A stretch of DNA of 58,683 nucleotides from Synechococcus sp. J7-Johnson (GTDB taxonomy: Bacteria; Cyanobacteriota; Cyanobacteriia; PCC-6307; Cyanobiaceae), in assembly GCF_024345795.1 (NCBI RefSeq), contig NZ_JAGQBU010000018.1, positions 1 through 58,683 on the forward strand, written 5' to 3'. The position numbers were made by a program, and so were the translations under genes. Below the pieces are notes generated by a model. That model ran no database searches and was not told where the DNA came from. It was given only the letters and a program-made list of their open reading frames with translations. Below, piece by piece: positions 16,522 through 24,977 of the stretch; the stretch's first letter is position 1, and every line of letters begins with the position of its first letter.

Positions 16522-16826
16522 TGCGGCGACCCCTGGGATGCCCGATCGCCGACATCATGGCCGATTCGTTGTGCTCAGGTCTGGGGCTGGTGATGGCCTC
16601 CAGCTGGATGCCTGGGGTGCTGGTGAGTCGGTCCGGCTCGAAGATCCATGCCGGCGGTGAGCCCGCCCAGGGAAAACCGTTGGAACGATGTGGCTTTCCG
16701 TCAAGCGGCTTGCGGCTTGCATTCGGTCATCAGTTGGCGGGGGTTGTTGGCCTGAACTGGCAGCTGTTTGCTGGTCAAAGCATCTGTTCGATTGCTATCA
16801 TTCGATTGATCCAAGACACGAAAGAC
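16522..16826. other. Intergenic region between GNAT and cyAbrB genes
   Basis: No gene is supported. The cyAbrB frame stays open upstream through here, but the translation has no family similarity. The last 70 bases are more AT-rich and contain the direct repeat TTCGATTG around a TATCAT, which may be the cyAbrB promoter; no well-spaced minus-35 was found. Confidence 0.4.
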
Positions 16827-17195
16827 ATGCTCACCGGACCTGACCTGCTCGCCAAGGTGAAGGAGATGGGTGATTCCTCCAAATCCGACCTGGTGCGCAG
16901 CTGTGGCTACGTGAGTTCCAAGAAAGACGGCAGCGAGCGGCTCAACTTCACGGCCTTCTATGAAGCGCTGCTGGAAGCCAAGGGCGTCAGCCTCGGCGTC
17001 GGCGGTGGAGCCGGTGCCGGCAAGAGTGGCCGCAAGCTCAGCTACGTCACCAAGGTTCAGTTCAACGGCAACCTGCTGATCGGCAAGGCCTACACCGCCT
17101 TGATCGATCTCAAGCCCGGCGATGAGTTCCAGATCAAGCTGGGCCGGAAGCAGATTCGTCTCGTTCCTGTCGGGGGCGACGACGAAGACGAGTGA
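16827..17195 (+). CDS. cyAbrB-family transcription regulator
   Basis: A 122-residue cyanobacterial AbrB-type DNA-binding protein. The N-terminal half reads DLLAKVKEMGDSSKSDLVRS and LNFTAFYEALLEAKG, and the C-terminal half has LIGKAYTALIDLKPGDEFQI followed by KLGRKQIRLVPV, the AbrB-like swapped-hairpin part. An internal glycine-rich linker (GVGGGAGAGKSGRK) is typical. Members regulate nitrogen- and carbon-related genes and are often essential. The ATG at 16827 is preceded by AAAGAC. A hairpin terminator follows at 17266-17297. Confidence 0.9.
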   Translation: MLTGPDLLAKVKEMGDSSKSDLVRSCGYVSSKKDGSERLNFTAFYEALLEAKGVSLGVGGGAGAGKSGRKLSYVTKVQFNGNLLIGKAYTALIDLKPGDEFQIKLGRKQIRLVPVGGDDEDE

Positions 17196-17265
17196 TCGTC
17201 TGCGCGCTGTAGCGGGCTATCTCCCTGCAGCGTCAGGGATTTGCCGCCTGCCATCTCTTGTCTGA

Positions 17266-17297
17266 GAGCTGGCGCTTTCGGTTGAGGGCGCCAGCTC
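17266..17297. terminator. Hairpin between convergent genes
   Basis: A perfect 10-base inverted repeat, GAGCTGGCGC and GCGCCAGCTC, flanks a 12-base loop. It sits between cyAbrB on the plus strand and the broken methyltransferase gene on the minus strand, so it may end transcription from one or both sides. There is no strong T-run after it. Confidence 0.55.
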
Positions 17298-17311
17298 CCC
17301 GGTTCCTGGTC

Positions 17312-17942
17312 TCAGCCCCTTCGGCGCCAGAGTCCAAGCCATTCGTTATCCCGGCTGGGCAGCCCGTGTTGAGCGGGCCCCCACACCTCGGCTTCGAATC
17401 CAGCTCCCCCAAAGAGCTGGTTCACCCGCTCCGGTTGACAGCCGAACGGAGGTCCTCCGCTGCGGGAGTGGCACCAGAACAGGCCCAGCAACCACCCCCC
17501 CTGCGGCCACCATTTCCCCCATGCTGTTGGCGTAGGCCTCCCGCAGGGATGGATCAATCGCGCAGAAGCAGGTGTGCTCCACCACGCCGATCATGCTGCC
17601 TGCTGCCAATCCCTCCTTATGCAGTGCCATCGGGTCAAGGGCATCCACCTGCAGCCACTGACACGACGCTGCGGGCTGATCCAGCCGACGGGCCTCGCGC
17701 AGGGCTTCGGCGCTGATGTCGATCCCGGTCACCGTGAAGCCGAGGCTGGCCAGCAGCCGTGCGTCATGGCCGCGGCCACAACCGGGCACCAGCACCCGGC
17801 CCGGAGGCTGGGGTGCCAGCGGATGTTCGTGAAGAAAATGCTGCAGCGGCGGAGCGGCCCGGCCCAGGTCCCAGCCATCGCGACCATCCAGATATCGCTG
17901 ATCCCAGGCATTTGGTGTCAGGTCAGTGTCTTGAGTCGTCAT
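17312..17942 (-). pseudogene. TPMT-like SAM methyltransferase, frameshifted
   Basis: A class I methyltransferase of the thiopurine methyltransferase type. The first part reads AWDQRYLDGRDGWDLGRAAP, then the SAM motif VLVPGCGRGHDARLLASLGF and TGIDIS. In the starting frame the sequence turns into an unrelated arginine-rich tail after MVAAGG. The expected ending, WLLGLFWCHSR then GFEAEVWG and ending NEWLGLWRRRG, is present in another frame and stops at 17312. The switch lies at seven consecutive G on the coding strand (17495-17501); six G would restore a single frame of about 209 residues. Either the gene is inactive or the run is variable or misread. Confidence 0.85.
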
Positions 17943-18214
17943 GAGCCAGTTCCGCTGAAATTGGTGCTTGGGGGATGGGTGCTCAAGTGGCGTTGAGCGA
18001 GCCCTGGATCCAGCCTCCACCGAAAAGATTCGACCTTTAGGTCAATCGCTGCCCACTCCCGAGCTCTCTGATCTCTACGACAGAGCCTGTCCACTCGGCA
18101 GGTTTGAGATCGAGATTCTCAGCTGCCGTGATGGCGCCGCGGAGCCATTCGCTTCGTTGCCCGTTTTTCCTTTCGAATGCTTGCTATCAGCAGGCATTCA
18201 GGCCAGCAGAGGAA

Positions 18215-18286
<72 letters not shown>

Positions 18287-18351
18287 GTGGCGGCATTCTG
18301 CCGGTACGGCGGCCGACGGTGGTCGTGGTCCACTTCGGGTTGAACCGTGCC

Positions 18352-18861
18352 ATGGCCAGCGGCCGCAACCACGACCGTGCCACCTGGCTGCTGTGCCTGC
18401 CTTTCGGGCTGCTCTGGTGGCCCTGGCTGGGGTTGGCGGGGGTGGCCAGCGCCGGCGGCGCTTTTCTGTTCGGTGGCCTCTGGCTTTCTCCTGATCTCGA
18501 CACCTGTTCCAACCCCAGCCAGCGCTGGGGGCCGCTGGCGCTGCTCTGGTGGCCCTATCGCCGCGGTTTGCGCCATCGCTCCCTGCTCTCCCACAGCCCC
18601 CTGCTGGGCTCGGCCGTGCGGCTGGCCTATCTGGCGGCGTTGGTGCTGGCGTTGAGCGGCTTGCTCGCGCCGTTGGGGGCGCCCGGGCCTGGGCGGTTGC
18701 TGGAGGCGGGGCGGGGGCTCTGGGAGCAGCAAAGACCGCTGCTGCTGGCGGCGCTGGTGGGGGTGGAGGCCAGCAGCTGGTTGCACCTGCTCCAGGATGG
18801 GGATCCCCTGCCGCGTCTGCCCCGGTTGCTGCGGCGGCGGCGCAGGGGGAGACGGGGTTAG
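18352..18861 (+). CDS. DUF2227-type metal-binding membrane protein
   Basis: A 169-residue protein of the predicted metal-dependent hydrolase-like DUF2227 family. It begins MASGRNHDRATWL, with the His-Asp pair typical of that family, and continues FGGLWLSPDLDTCSNPSQRW and WPYRRGLRHRSLLSHSPLLG, placing further Asp and His residues at membrane-edge positions. Two or three hydrophobic segments are present. Biochemical role is unknown. The ATG at 18352 was preferred because MASGRNHD matches the family start. It ends 12 bases before mazG. Confidence 0.75.
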   Translation: MASGRNHDRATWLLCLPFGLLWWPWLGLAGVASAGGAFLFGGLWLSPDLDTCSNPSQRWGPLALLWWPYRRGLRHRSLLSHSPLLGSAVRLAYLAALVLALSGLLAPLGAPGPGRLLEAGRGLWEQQRPLLLAALVGVEASSWLHLLQDGDPLPRLPRLLRRRRRGRRG

Positions 18862-18873
18862 GAGGGAGGCACT

Positions 18874-19752
18874 GTGGCCCTGAGGCCTGTGACCCGCCCC
18901 GATTCCCCCGCCCTGGAGGCTCTCGCCGATCTGATCGCCGTCGTGGCGCGGCTGCGGGACCCGGAAGCCGGCTGCCCCTGGGACCTGGAGCAGACCCATG
19001 CCTCGCTGCTGCCCTACGTGCTGGAGGAGGCCCATGAGGTGGCTGACGCCATCCGTCATGGCGACGACCGGCATCTTGCTGAGGAACTCGGCGACCTGCT
19101 GCTGCAGGTGCTGCTGCACGCCCAGATCGCCAGCGAGGCAGGCCGCTTCGATCTCACGCAGATCAGCCGTGGTCTCCACGACAAGCTGGTGCGGCGCCAC
19201 CCCCACGTATTCGCCGCCCCCGAAACCGCCACAGCCACCAACCGGGGCCTGAGCGGCGACAGCGCCGCGGTGAAGGCCAGCTGGGAAGCGATCAAGGCCC
19301 TGGAGGCCACGGCCGAACCCTCCCGCAGTCCCCTCAGCGATCGCCTCGCCGCCAAGGTGCGTGGTCAGCCCGCCCTGGCCGCTGCCATGACCATCTCCCG
19401 CAAGGCCGCGGCCGCCGGTTTCGAGTGGGACTCGATCGAGGGGGTGTGGGAGAAGGTGCATGAGGAGCTCGATGAGCTCAAACAGGCGGTGGCCAGCGGC
19501 GACCGGGTCCACGCCCAGGAGGAGCTGGGGGATGTGCTGTTCACGCTCGTGAACGTGGCCCGCTGGTGCGGCCTTGATCCGGAGGCCGGCCTGGCCGGCA
19601 CGAACCGCCGCTTCCTCGATCGCTTCTCCCGCGTCGAGGCGGCCCTGGGCGGGGCCCTGCAGGGTCACAGCCTCCCTGAGCTGGAGGGGCTCTGGCAGCA
19701 GGCCAAGGCCCAGATCCGTGCGGATGCCGCAGGTTCCAACCCACCAACGTGA
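18874..19752 (+). CDS. mazG: Nucleoside triphosphate pyrophosphohydrolase MazG
   Basis: A 292-residue two-domain MazG. The first all-alpha NTP-PPase domain has CPWDLEQTHASLLPYVLEEA and HLAEELGDLLLQVLLHAQ, with the ExxE and ExxD metal motifs; the second has EWDSIEGVWEKVHEELDELK and AQEELGDVLFTLVNVARW. It hydrolyses non-canonical or signalling nucleoside triphosphates to monophosphates. The start is a GTG at 18874 behind a clear ribosome binding site (GGAGGGA). Confidence 0.93.
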   Translation: MALRPVTRPDSPALEALADLIAVVARLRDPEAGCPWDLEQTHASLLPYVLEEAHEVADAIRHGDDRHLAEELGDLLLQVLLHAQIASEAGRFDLTQISRGLHDKLVRRHPHVFAAPETATATNRGLSGDSAAVKASWEAIKALEATAEPSRSPLSDRLAAKVRGQPALAAAMTISRKAAAAGFEWDSIEGVWEKVHEELDELKQAVASGDRVHAQEELGDVLFTLVNVARWCGLDPEAGLAGTNRRFLDRFSRVEAALGGALQGHSLPELEGLWQQAKAQIRADAAGSNPPT

Positions 19753-19770
19753 GCCGCTGGAGCCAGCGGC

Positions 19771-20205
19771 TCAGTCGTCGGGACGGGGAGCTTGGGAGCG
19801 GCGCTGGCCCTTGATCGCTCCCCGCAGCTTCTTGGCGCTCAGGCGCCTCTCCACCGAACCCCGGGTGGGCTTGGTTCGCCGCCTGGGCGGTGGTGGCGGT
19901 TCGATGGCGGAGCACAGCAGCTCCGCCAGCCGCCGCAGGGCCGCCTGACGGTTCTGCCACTGGGAGCGGTGCTCCGAAGCCGTGACCACCAGCGCGCCAT
20001 CCCGCATCCGTCCCTCCAGCCGCCTCAGGGCCCGGGCCTTGAGCAGGGGCGGCAGTGCCGTGGTTGCCGCCAGATCGAACACCAGCTCCACCCGTGAATC
20101 GGTGGTGTTCACCCCCTGGCCGCCTGGCCCGGAAGAGCGGGAGAAGCGCCAGTTCAGCTCGGACCCCGGGATCACCAGCCGTTCGTTCAGGGGCAGGTCA
20201 GGCAT
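19771..20205 (-). CDS. arfB: ArfB-type alternative ribosome-rescue factor
   Basis: A 144-residue release-factor-like hydrolase. The catalytic GGQ loop is in SRSSGPGGQGVNTTDSRVEL at residues 24-43, and the tail is strongly basic (RRLSAKKLRGAIKGQRR), as needed to enter the mRNA channel of stalled ribosomes. Family members hydrolyse peptidyl-tRNA on ribosomes lacking a stop codon. The gene faces mazG and follows the carbonic anhydrase gene by 18 bases. Confidence 0.92.
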   Translation of the reverse strand: MPDLPLNERLVIPGSELNWRFSRSSGPGGQGVNTTDSRVELVFDLAATTALPPLLKARALRRLEGRMRDGALVVTASEHRSQWQNRQAALRRLAELLCSAIEPPPPPRRRTKPTRGSVERRLSAKKLRGAIKGQRRSQAPRPDD

Positions 20206-20223
20206 CGATCAACTCGTGGCTCA

Positions 20224-20967
20224 TCACAGCAGCGTCACCGCGCCGCTGGCGATGTCGAAGCAGGCGGGCTGGATGCGCAGCCGGCTGGAGCTCACCGCCT
20301 CCCGCAGCAGGGAGCTGCGTCGGCTCAGCTCCCGGGCGGAATGGCAGGCGTTGTGGCGGACCGCCAGGCTGAGGTCGTCGCCCGGCTCCAGTGCCGCCCG
20401 GATCGGCGTGACCAGGTGCTCCAGCAGGGGGGTGAGCGGTGCTTCGGCCAGGGCGGCGGTGACGGCGCCGCAACCGCTGTGGCCCATCACCAGGATCAGC
20501 GGCACCGCCAGCTCCGCCACCGCGTACTCCAGCGAGGCGATGCCGTCGTCGAAGGCCGTGTTGCCGGCGCAACGCACGTCGAACAGCTCCCCGGACCCCG
20601 AGACGAAGATCCACTCCGGCGAAACCCGGGAATCAGCGCAGCTCAGCAGGGCGGCCCAGGGCCTCTGGCCGCTGGCCATGGCGCTGGGGTCCAACTGACA
20701 ACTGCTCTGCCAGAGGGCGTTCATCAGCGCGGTGCGCTCCTGGGCGCTGCCGGCTGTGGCGGCGGCCTGCCAGGCGCGGCTGAACTGGCGATTGCGGCGC
20801 AGCAGGCTGCCGAGCGGGTCGTCGTGGGGCGTGCAGGCTGAGAGGCTCTGCTCGAGCTCGGGCGTAAGCGCGCCGGCCTCCGCCCGGGCCGGGCCCAGTT
20901 CCGGCAGGGCCAGGGCGCTGGCCGCCAGGCCCGCGCGTTGCAGCCACTCCCGTCGGGTCAGCGTCAT
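20224..20967 (-). CDS. Beta-class carbonic anhydrase with Tat signal
   Basis: A 247-residue beta-carbonic anhydrase. Zinc-ligand motifs are CADSRVSPE and GHSGCGA. The first 30 residues form a twin-arginine signal, TRREWLQRAGLAASALALP, ending near ARA, so the enzyme should be exported folded across the plasma membrane or into the thylakoid lumen. This matches the EcaB type of external cyanobacterial enzymes rather than the carboxysomal or cytoplasmic ones. It would interconvert CO2 and bicarbonate outside the cytoplasm. The divergent speE starts 96 bases away. Confidence 0.88.
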   Translation of the reverse strand: MTLTRREWLQRAGLAASALALPELGPARAEAGALTPELEQSLSACTPHDDPLGSLLRRNRQFSRAWQAAATAGSAQERTALMNALWQSSCQLDPSAMASGQRPWAALLSCADSRVSPEWIFVSGSGELFDVRCAGNTAFDDGIASLEYAVAELAVPLILVMGHSGCGAVTAALAEAPLTPLLEHLVTPIRAALEPGDDLSLAVRHNACHSARELSRRSSLLREAVSSSRLRIQPACFDIASGAVTLL

Positions 20968-21063
20968 CGGCTCAGGTTCATCAAGGGTGCGGGCCCAGGG
21001 ATGCCCGGGTGACAGGGTGCTCCTCTGGAGGCTTAGCTAGGACCGCTCCGAGCGTCAGCAGCC

Positions 21064-21924
21064 ATGGATCCAAGTGCTGGCTGGGTCGATGAAATTCACC
21101 AGGGGGTGCGCTATGGCCTCGAAGCCAAGGTGCTGCTGGAGCAGGCCAGCCCCTACCAGCGGGTCACGATCATCGACAGCCAGCGCTACGGCAAGGGGTT
21201 GCTGCTCGATGGCTGCTGGATGACGGCCGAAGGCCAGGAGCGCCATTACCACGAGCCGCTGGTTCATCCGGCCCTCTGCTCCGCCGCTGCCATTGAGCGG
21301 GTGCTGGTGATCGGCGGCGGCGATGGCGGCACGGCGCGGGAGTGCCTGCGCCACCACGGTGTGCGTCACCTCGATCTGGTGGAGATCGACGGGCTGGTGG
21401 TGGAGTGCGCTCAGCGTTACCTGCCCTCCCTGGGGGGCGGCTGCTGGGACGATCCCCGCTTCCATCTGACCGTGGGGGATGGCATCGCCTGGGTGTCGGC
21501 TGCCGCCGCCGCCAGCTACGACGTGGTGATCGTGGACGGCTCCGACCCCGCCGGTCCCGCCGAAGGCCTGTTCAATCGCGCCTTCTTCCAGCACTGCCGC
21601 CGCCTGCTGCGGCCCGGCGGGGTGTTCGCCACCCAGAGCGAATCCCCGGAGGCTTTCCGCGAGGTGCACCTGGCCAGCGTGAGGTTGCTGCGGGAGGTGT
21701 TCGGCCATGCCGATCCGCTCTATGGCTGGGTGCCGATGTATCCGAGCGGCTGGTGGAGCTGGACCTTCGCCGCCAGCGATGGCCCCCGCTACCGGGAGCC
21801 CATCGCCGAGCGGGCGTCGGCGGTGGCGGCCGGCTGTGAGATCTGGTCGCCCCGCTGGCAGCGGGGCGCCTTCGATGCCATCCCGGCCGGTATTGAGCGG
21901 GCCCTGGCCCATCCCCAGGCCTGA
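21064..21924 (+). CDS. speE: Spermidine synthase (polyamine aminopropyltransferase)
   Basis: A 286-residue aminopropyltransferase. Family motifs are [19 protein letters not shown], the nucleotide-binding [14 protein letters not shown] and [18 protein letters not shown]. It transfers an aminopropyl group from decarboxylated SAM to putrescine to make spermidine. The next gene, four bases on, is agmatinase, which makes the putrescine; the two form a polyamine operon. Confidence 0.94.
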   Translation: MDPSAGWVDEIHQGVRYGLEAKVLLEQASPYQRVTIIDSQRYGKGLLLDGCWMTAEGQERHYHEPLVHPALCSAAAIERVLVIGGGDGGTARECLRHHGVRHLDLVEIDGLVVECAQRYLPSLGGGCWDDPRFHLTVGDGIAWVSAAAAASYDVVIVDGSDPAGPAEGLFNRAFFQHCRRLLRPGGVFATQSESPEAFREVHLASVRLLREVFGHADPLYGWVPMYPSGWWSWTFAASDGPRYREPIAERASAVAAGCEIWSPRWQRGAFDAIPAGIERALAHPQA

Positions 21925-21928
21925 GCTG

Positions 21929-22855
21929 ATGTCCGTTCCCGCTGCGCTGCACCTGCTCAATAGCGACCTCTTTGACCGAGACGGCGCCATTTTCATGGGA
22001 TCGCGGCGCGACCCCGAGGGTTGCCGGGTGGGCCTGTTCGGGGTGCCCTACGACGGCACCACCTCCTTCAGGCCGGGCACCCGCTTCGGGCCAGCGGCGA
22101 TCCGGGAGGTGAGCAGCGGGCTGGAAACCTACGACCCACAGCTGGATCTCGATCTCGAGGACCTCCCCTTCGCCGACCTGGGGGCGGTGGCCATTCCCTT
22201 CGGCGCGCCGGAGCCGGTGCTGGAGGCCGTGGGCGAGGCCACCCGGACGGTGCTGGAGCTGGGGCTGCGGCCGCTGATGCTCGGCGGTGAGCACTCGATC
22301 AGCAGTGGCGCCGTGGCCGCCGTGGCCGCCCGCTATCCCGACCTGGCCCTGGTGCAGCTCGATGCCCACGCCGATCTGCGCCAGAGCTGGCTGGGGGCAC
22401 GCCACAGCCATGCCTGTGCCATGCGCCGCTGCCTGGAGGTGCTCCCCTCCGGTGATCTGCTGCAGGTGGCGATCCGCAGCGGCACCCGTGATGAGTTCGA
22501 GGAGTTGCGCCGCACTGGCCGGCTGGTGGGGCAGGACCCGGGTCTGTCGCTGCAGCCCGAGCGGCTGCAGACGGAGCTGGCGGCAGCTCTCGCCCCGCTG
22601 CGGGGCCGGCCGATCTACCTCACCGTTGACCTCGACTGGTTTGATCCCGCCGTGCTGCCCGGCACCGGCACCCCCGAACCCGGGGGCTACCACTGGGGCC
22701 ACTTTGCGGGGCTGCTGGAGGAGCTGCGCCACCAGCGGCTGGTGGCGGCCGATGTGGTCGAACTAGCCCCGGGGCTGGATCCCAGCGGCGTGAGCGCGGT
22801 GCTGGCGGCGAAGGTGACCCGCAGCCTGCTGCTGCTGCTGGGCCAGGCTCAGTAG
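21929..22855 (+). CDS. speB: Agmatinase
   Basis: A 308-residue ureohydrolase. Metal motifs are GGEHSIS, LVQLDAHADLR with the standard DAHAD, and TVDLDWFDPAVLPGTGTPEPGG. It hydrolyses agmatine to putrescine and urea, supplying the substrate for SpeE encoded directly upstream. Its normal DAHxD motif and shorter N terminus separate it from the guanidine hydrolase at 379-1569. The 3' end overlaps the convergent CNB-domain gene by seven bases. Confidence 0.92.
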   Translation: MSVPAALHLLNSDLFDRDGAIFMGSRRDPEGCRVGLFGVPYDGTTSFRPGTRFGPAAIREVSSGLETYDPQLDLDLEDLPFADLGAVAIPFGAPEPVLEAVGEATRTVLELGLRPLMLGGEHSISSGAVAAVAARYPDLALVQLDAHADLRQSWLGARHSHACAMRRCLEVLPSGDLLQVAIRSGTRDEFEELRRTGRLVGQDPGLSLQPERLQTELAAALAPLRGRPIYLTVDLDWFDPAVLPGTGTPEPGGYHWGHFAGLLEELRHQRLVAADVVELAPGLDPSGVSAVLAAKVTRSLLLLLGQAQ

Positions 22856-23244
22856 GAATACGAACCGCTGGAGCGTTGCTCCCGCAGCCGTTCGTGCTGC
22901 TGCCCGATCAACACCACCGCCAGCGTGGGGTGGTTGTGCAGCAGGTTGAGAAAGTTCAGTCGGTCAAGCTTGACGAGCTCCACCGGAGTGCGGGCGATGG
23001 CCTCATTGCGGAAGTATCCCCCGCGCCAGGCGATGTCTTCGTAGCTGAACAGCTCGCCGTGGCGATAGCAGAGGCGATTGCTCGTGGCGTCGATCAGTTC
23101 GACGATGCCCTTGCGGACTCCGTAGATGGCGCGGGCGAGATCACCTGGGTGAAACACATGAGAGCCGGTGGGCAGGGTGAGAGTTTCACCGTCCACCTGG
23201 GAAGCCATCAGTTCAACCGGCGTTGCGGGTGCGAGTGCAACCAA
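22849..23244 (-). CDS. Stand-alone cyclic nucleotide-binding (Crp-like) domain protein
   Basis: A 131-residue protein consisting of a Crp/cNMP-binding jelly-roll only: LPTGSHVFHPGDLARAIYGV, RKGIVELIDA and HGELFSYEDIAW, then the start of a long helix (FLNLLHNHPTLAVVLIGQQ). No helix-turn-helix follows, so it cannot bind DNA in the Crp manner. The usual phosphate-binding arginine motif (RxAxx) of cAMP-binding sites is not evident. It may sense a ligand or partner. A start at MASQVDGE, 12 residues in, is possible. Confidence 0.75.
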   Translation of the reverse strand: MVALAPATPVELMASQVDGETLTLPTGSHVFHPGDLARAIYGVRKGIVELIDATSNRLCYRHGELFSYEDIAWRGGYFRNEAIARTPVELVKLDRLNFLNLLHNHPTLAVVLIGQQHERLREQRSSGSYSY

Positions 23245-23366
23245 TCATCCACCTCCATTCAGGGATCAGAACGCTCAGCATGGCGTGCGCTGCCTGCCTT
23301 GGCTGGCTAGCTGCGTTACACAATGTAGCGAAGATGCAGCGAATTCAATCCACCCCCGGGGGTAGG

Positions 23367-23618
23367 TCAGCTGGCGGCCACCAGCAGGTCGGTGAGGGCG
23401 AGCTGGCGGTTGGCCAGCAACGGAATCGCCACGGGAGCATGGTCGACGCTGGGGAGGCGGGGCGGACGGGGGGTCCAGTGGTGGCACCACAGATCGGCGG
23501 CCAGCTCGGGGTGGATCGCCAGCCGTCGCATCTGGCACCAGCTCTGCTCAGAGCTGCCGAAGGCTGGCTCAGGCGTCTGGCAGTGATTGCAGCTACGACA
23601 GTTCGGGCGCTGGCCCAT
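23367..23618 (-). CDS. Small cysteine-rich protein, 83 residues
   Basis: A short gene found by reading the minus strand of an otherwise gene-free 540-base gap between 23245 and 23786. The product begins MGQRPNCRSCNHCQTPEP, then has QSWCQMRRLAIHPELAADLW and CHHWTPRPPRLP. Cysteines at CxxCxxC, a fourth at WCQMRR and CHH suggest a zinc or iron-sulfur knuckle. The composition looks like a conserved small cyanobacterial protein I have seen without a known function. The remaining stretch, 23619-23786, holds nothing I can identify. Confidence 0.65.
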   Translation of the reverse strand: MGQRPNCRSCNHCQTPEPAFGSSEQSWCQMRRLAIHPELAADLWCHHWTPRPPRLPSVDHAPVAIPLLANRQLALTDLLVAAS

Positions 23619-23786
23619 GGGCACGACCCATTCACGGCACCCAAGGTAAAGAGCTTTTGATTGTTGGGCCAGGGGAAAACCGAACCTGCTGGAAGTCTTC
23701 GGTATTGCCGGGACGGCCCGCCCGGGGGCTCCGCCCACTGGAGCTGCGTCCATAGGATCCCGCCAGCAGTCGCGACGGCCCATCCC

Positions 23787-24923
23787 ATGGCGGACTCCCT
23801 GAAGCGAACCCCTCTGCATGGGGCCTGCCGCGATGCCGGCGCCCGCCTGGTGCCCTTCGAGGGCTGGGAGATGCCCGTGCAATTCCAGGGGCTGGTCCAG
23901 GAGCACAAGGCAGTGCGCGACTCCTGCGGCCTGTTCGACATCTCCCACATGGGGGTGCTGCGGCTCCGGGGCGATGGAGCCAAGGACGCCCTGCAGGCGC
24001 TGGTGCCCAGCGACCTGTTCCGGATCGGCCCGGGTGAGGCCACCTACACCGTGCTGCTCAACGAGGCCGGAGGCATCCGCGACGATCTGATCGTCTACGA
24101 CCTCGGACGCCCTGAAGACAGTGAAGGCCCAGCCGATGAACTGCTGGTGATCATCAACGCCGGCTGCGCCGAAGCTGACACCGCCTGGCTGCGCAGCCAG
24201 CTGGAGCCCGCTGGTCTGGTGATCAGCGACCGCAAGGCCGATGGGGTGCTGCTGGCCCTGCAGGGTCCTGAGGCGATGGCTCGGCTGGAGGCCCTGGCCG
24301 GTGCCGATCTGAGTGGCCTGCCCCGCTTCGGCCACCGCACCATCCACCTGACCGGCACCGCTGCCGGGGATGCCGCCGGGGCCAGCGTCTTCGTGGCCCG
24401 CACGGGCTACACCGGTGAAGACGGCGTGGAGCTGCTGCTGGATCGCGCCGCCGGTGGCGCCCTCTGGGCCCAGCTGCTGGCGGAGGGGGTGACCCCCTGT
24501 GGCCTCGGCGCCCGCGACACCCTGCGCCTGGAGGCGGCGATGCACCTCTACGGCAGCGACATGGACGCCGCCACAACTCCGCTGGAGGCCTCCCTGGGCT
24601 GGCTCGTGCACCTGGAGATGCCTGCCGATTTCATCGGCCGGGACGCGCTGGAGCGCCAGAGCGCCGAGGGGGTGAGTCGGCGGCTCGTGGGGTTGAAGCT
24701 GCAGGGCCGGGCGATCGCGCGCCATGGCTATGCGGTGCTGCGCGATGGCCAGGTGGTGGGGGAGGTCACCAGCGGCACCTGGTCGCCCAGCCTGGGCGAG
24801 GCGATCGCCCTGGCCTACGTGCCGGCGGATGCCACCTGGGTGGGCACCGAACTGGCGGTGGAGATCCGCGGCAAGGCGGAGCCTGCCGTGGTGGTGAAGA
24901 GGCCCTTCTACCGGCGCGCCTGA
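23787..24923 (+). CDS. gcvT: Glycine cleavage system aminomethyltransferase (T protein)
   Basis: A 378-residue T protein. It begins LKRTPLHGACRDAGARLVPF and has QEHKAVRDSCGLFDISHMG, ARTGYTGEDGVELLL and LRLEAAMHLYGSDMD, all typical. It transfers the methylene group from the lipoyl-bound glycine residue to tetrahydrofolate and releases ammonia; in cyanobacteria this is part of photorespiratory glycine metabolism. The start at 23787 follows CCC and matches the family length. The other glycine cleavage genes are not in this window. Confidence 0.95.
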   Translation: MADSLKRTPLHGACRDAGARLVPFEGWEMPVQFQGLVQEHKAVRDSCGLFDISHMGVLRLRGDGAKDALQALVPSDLFRIGPGEATYTVLLNEAGGIRDDLIVYDLGRPEDSEGPADELLVIINAGCAEADTAWLRSQLEPAGLVISDRKADGVLLALQGPEAMARLEALAGADLSGLPRFGHRTIHLTGTAAGDAAGASVFVARTGYTGEDGVELLLDRAAGGALWAQLLAEGVTPCGLGARDTLRLEAAMHLYGSDMDAATTPLEASLGWLVHLEMPADFIGRDALERQSAEGVSRRLVGLKLQGRAIARHGYAVLRDGQVVGEVTSGTWSPSLGEAIALAYVPADATWVGTELAVEIRGKAEPAVVVKRPFYRRA

Positions 24924-24977
24924 GCTCTCCGGCCAGGCGGCCGCCATGGGACACTCTCGGATTGAGTTCCTTTCACC

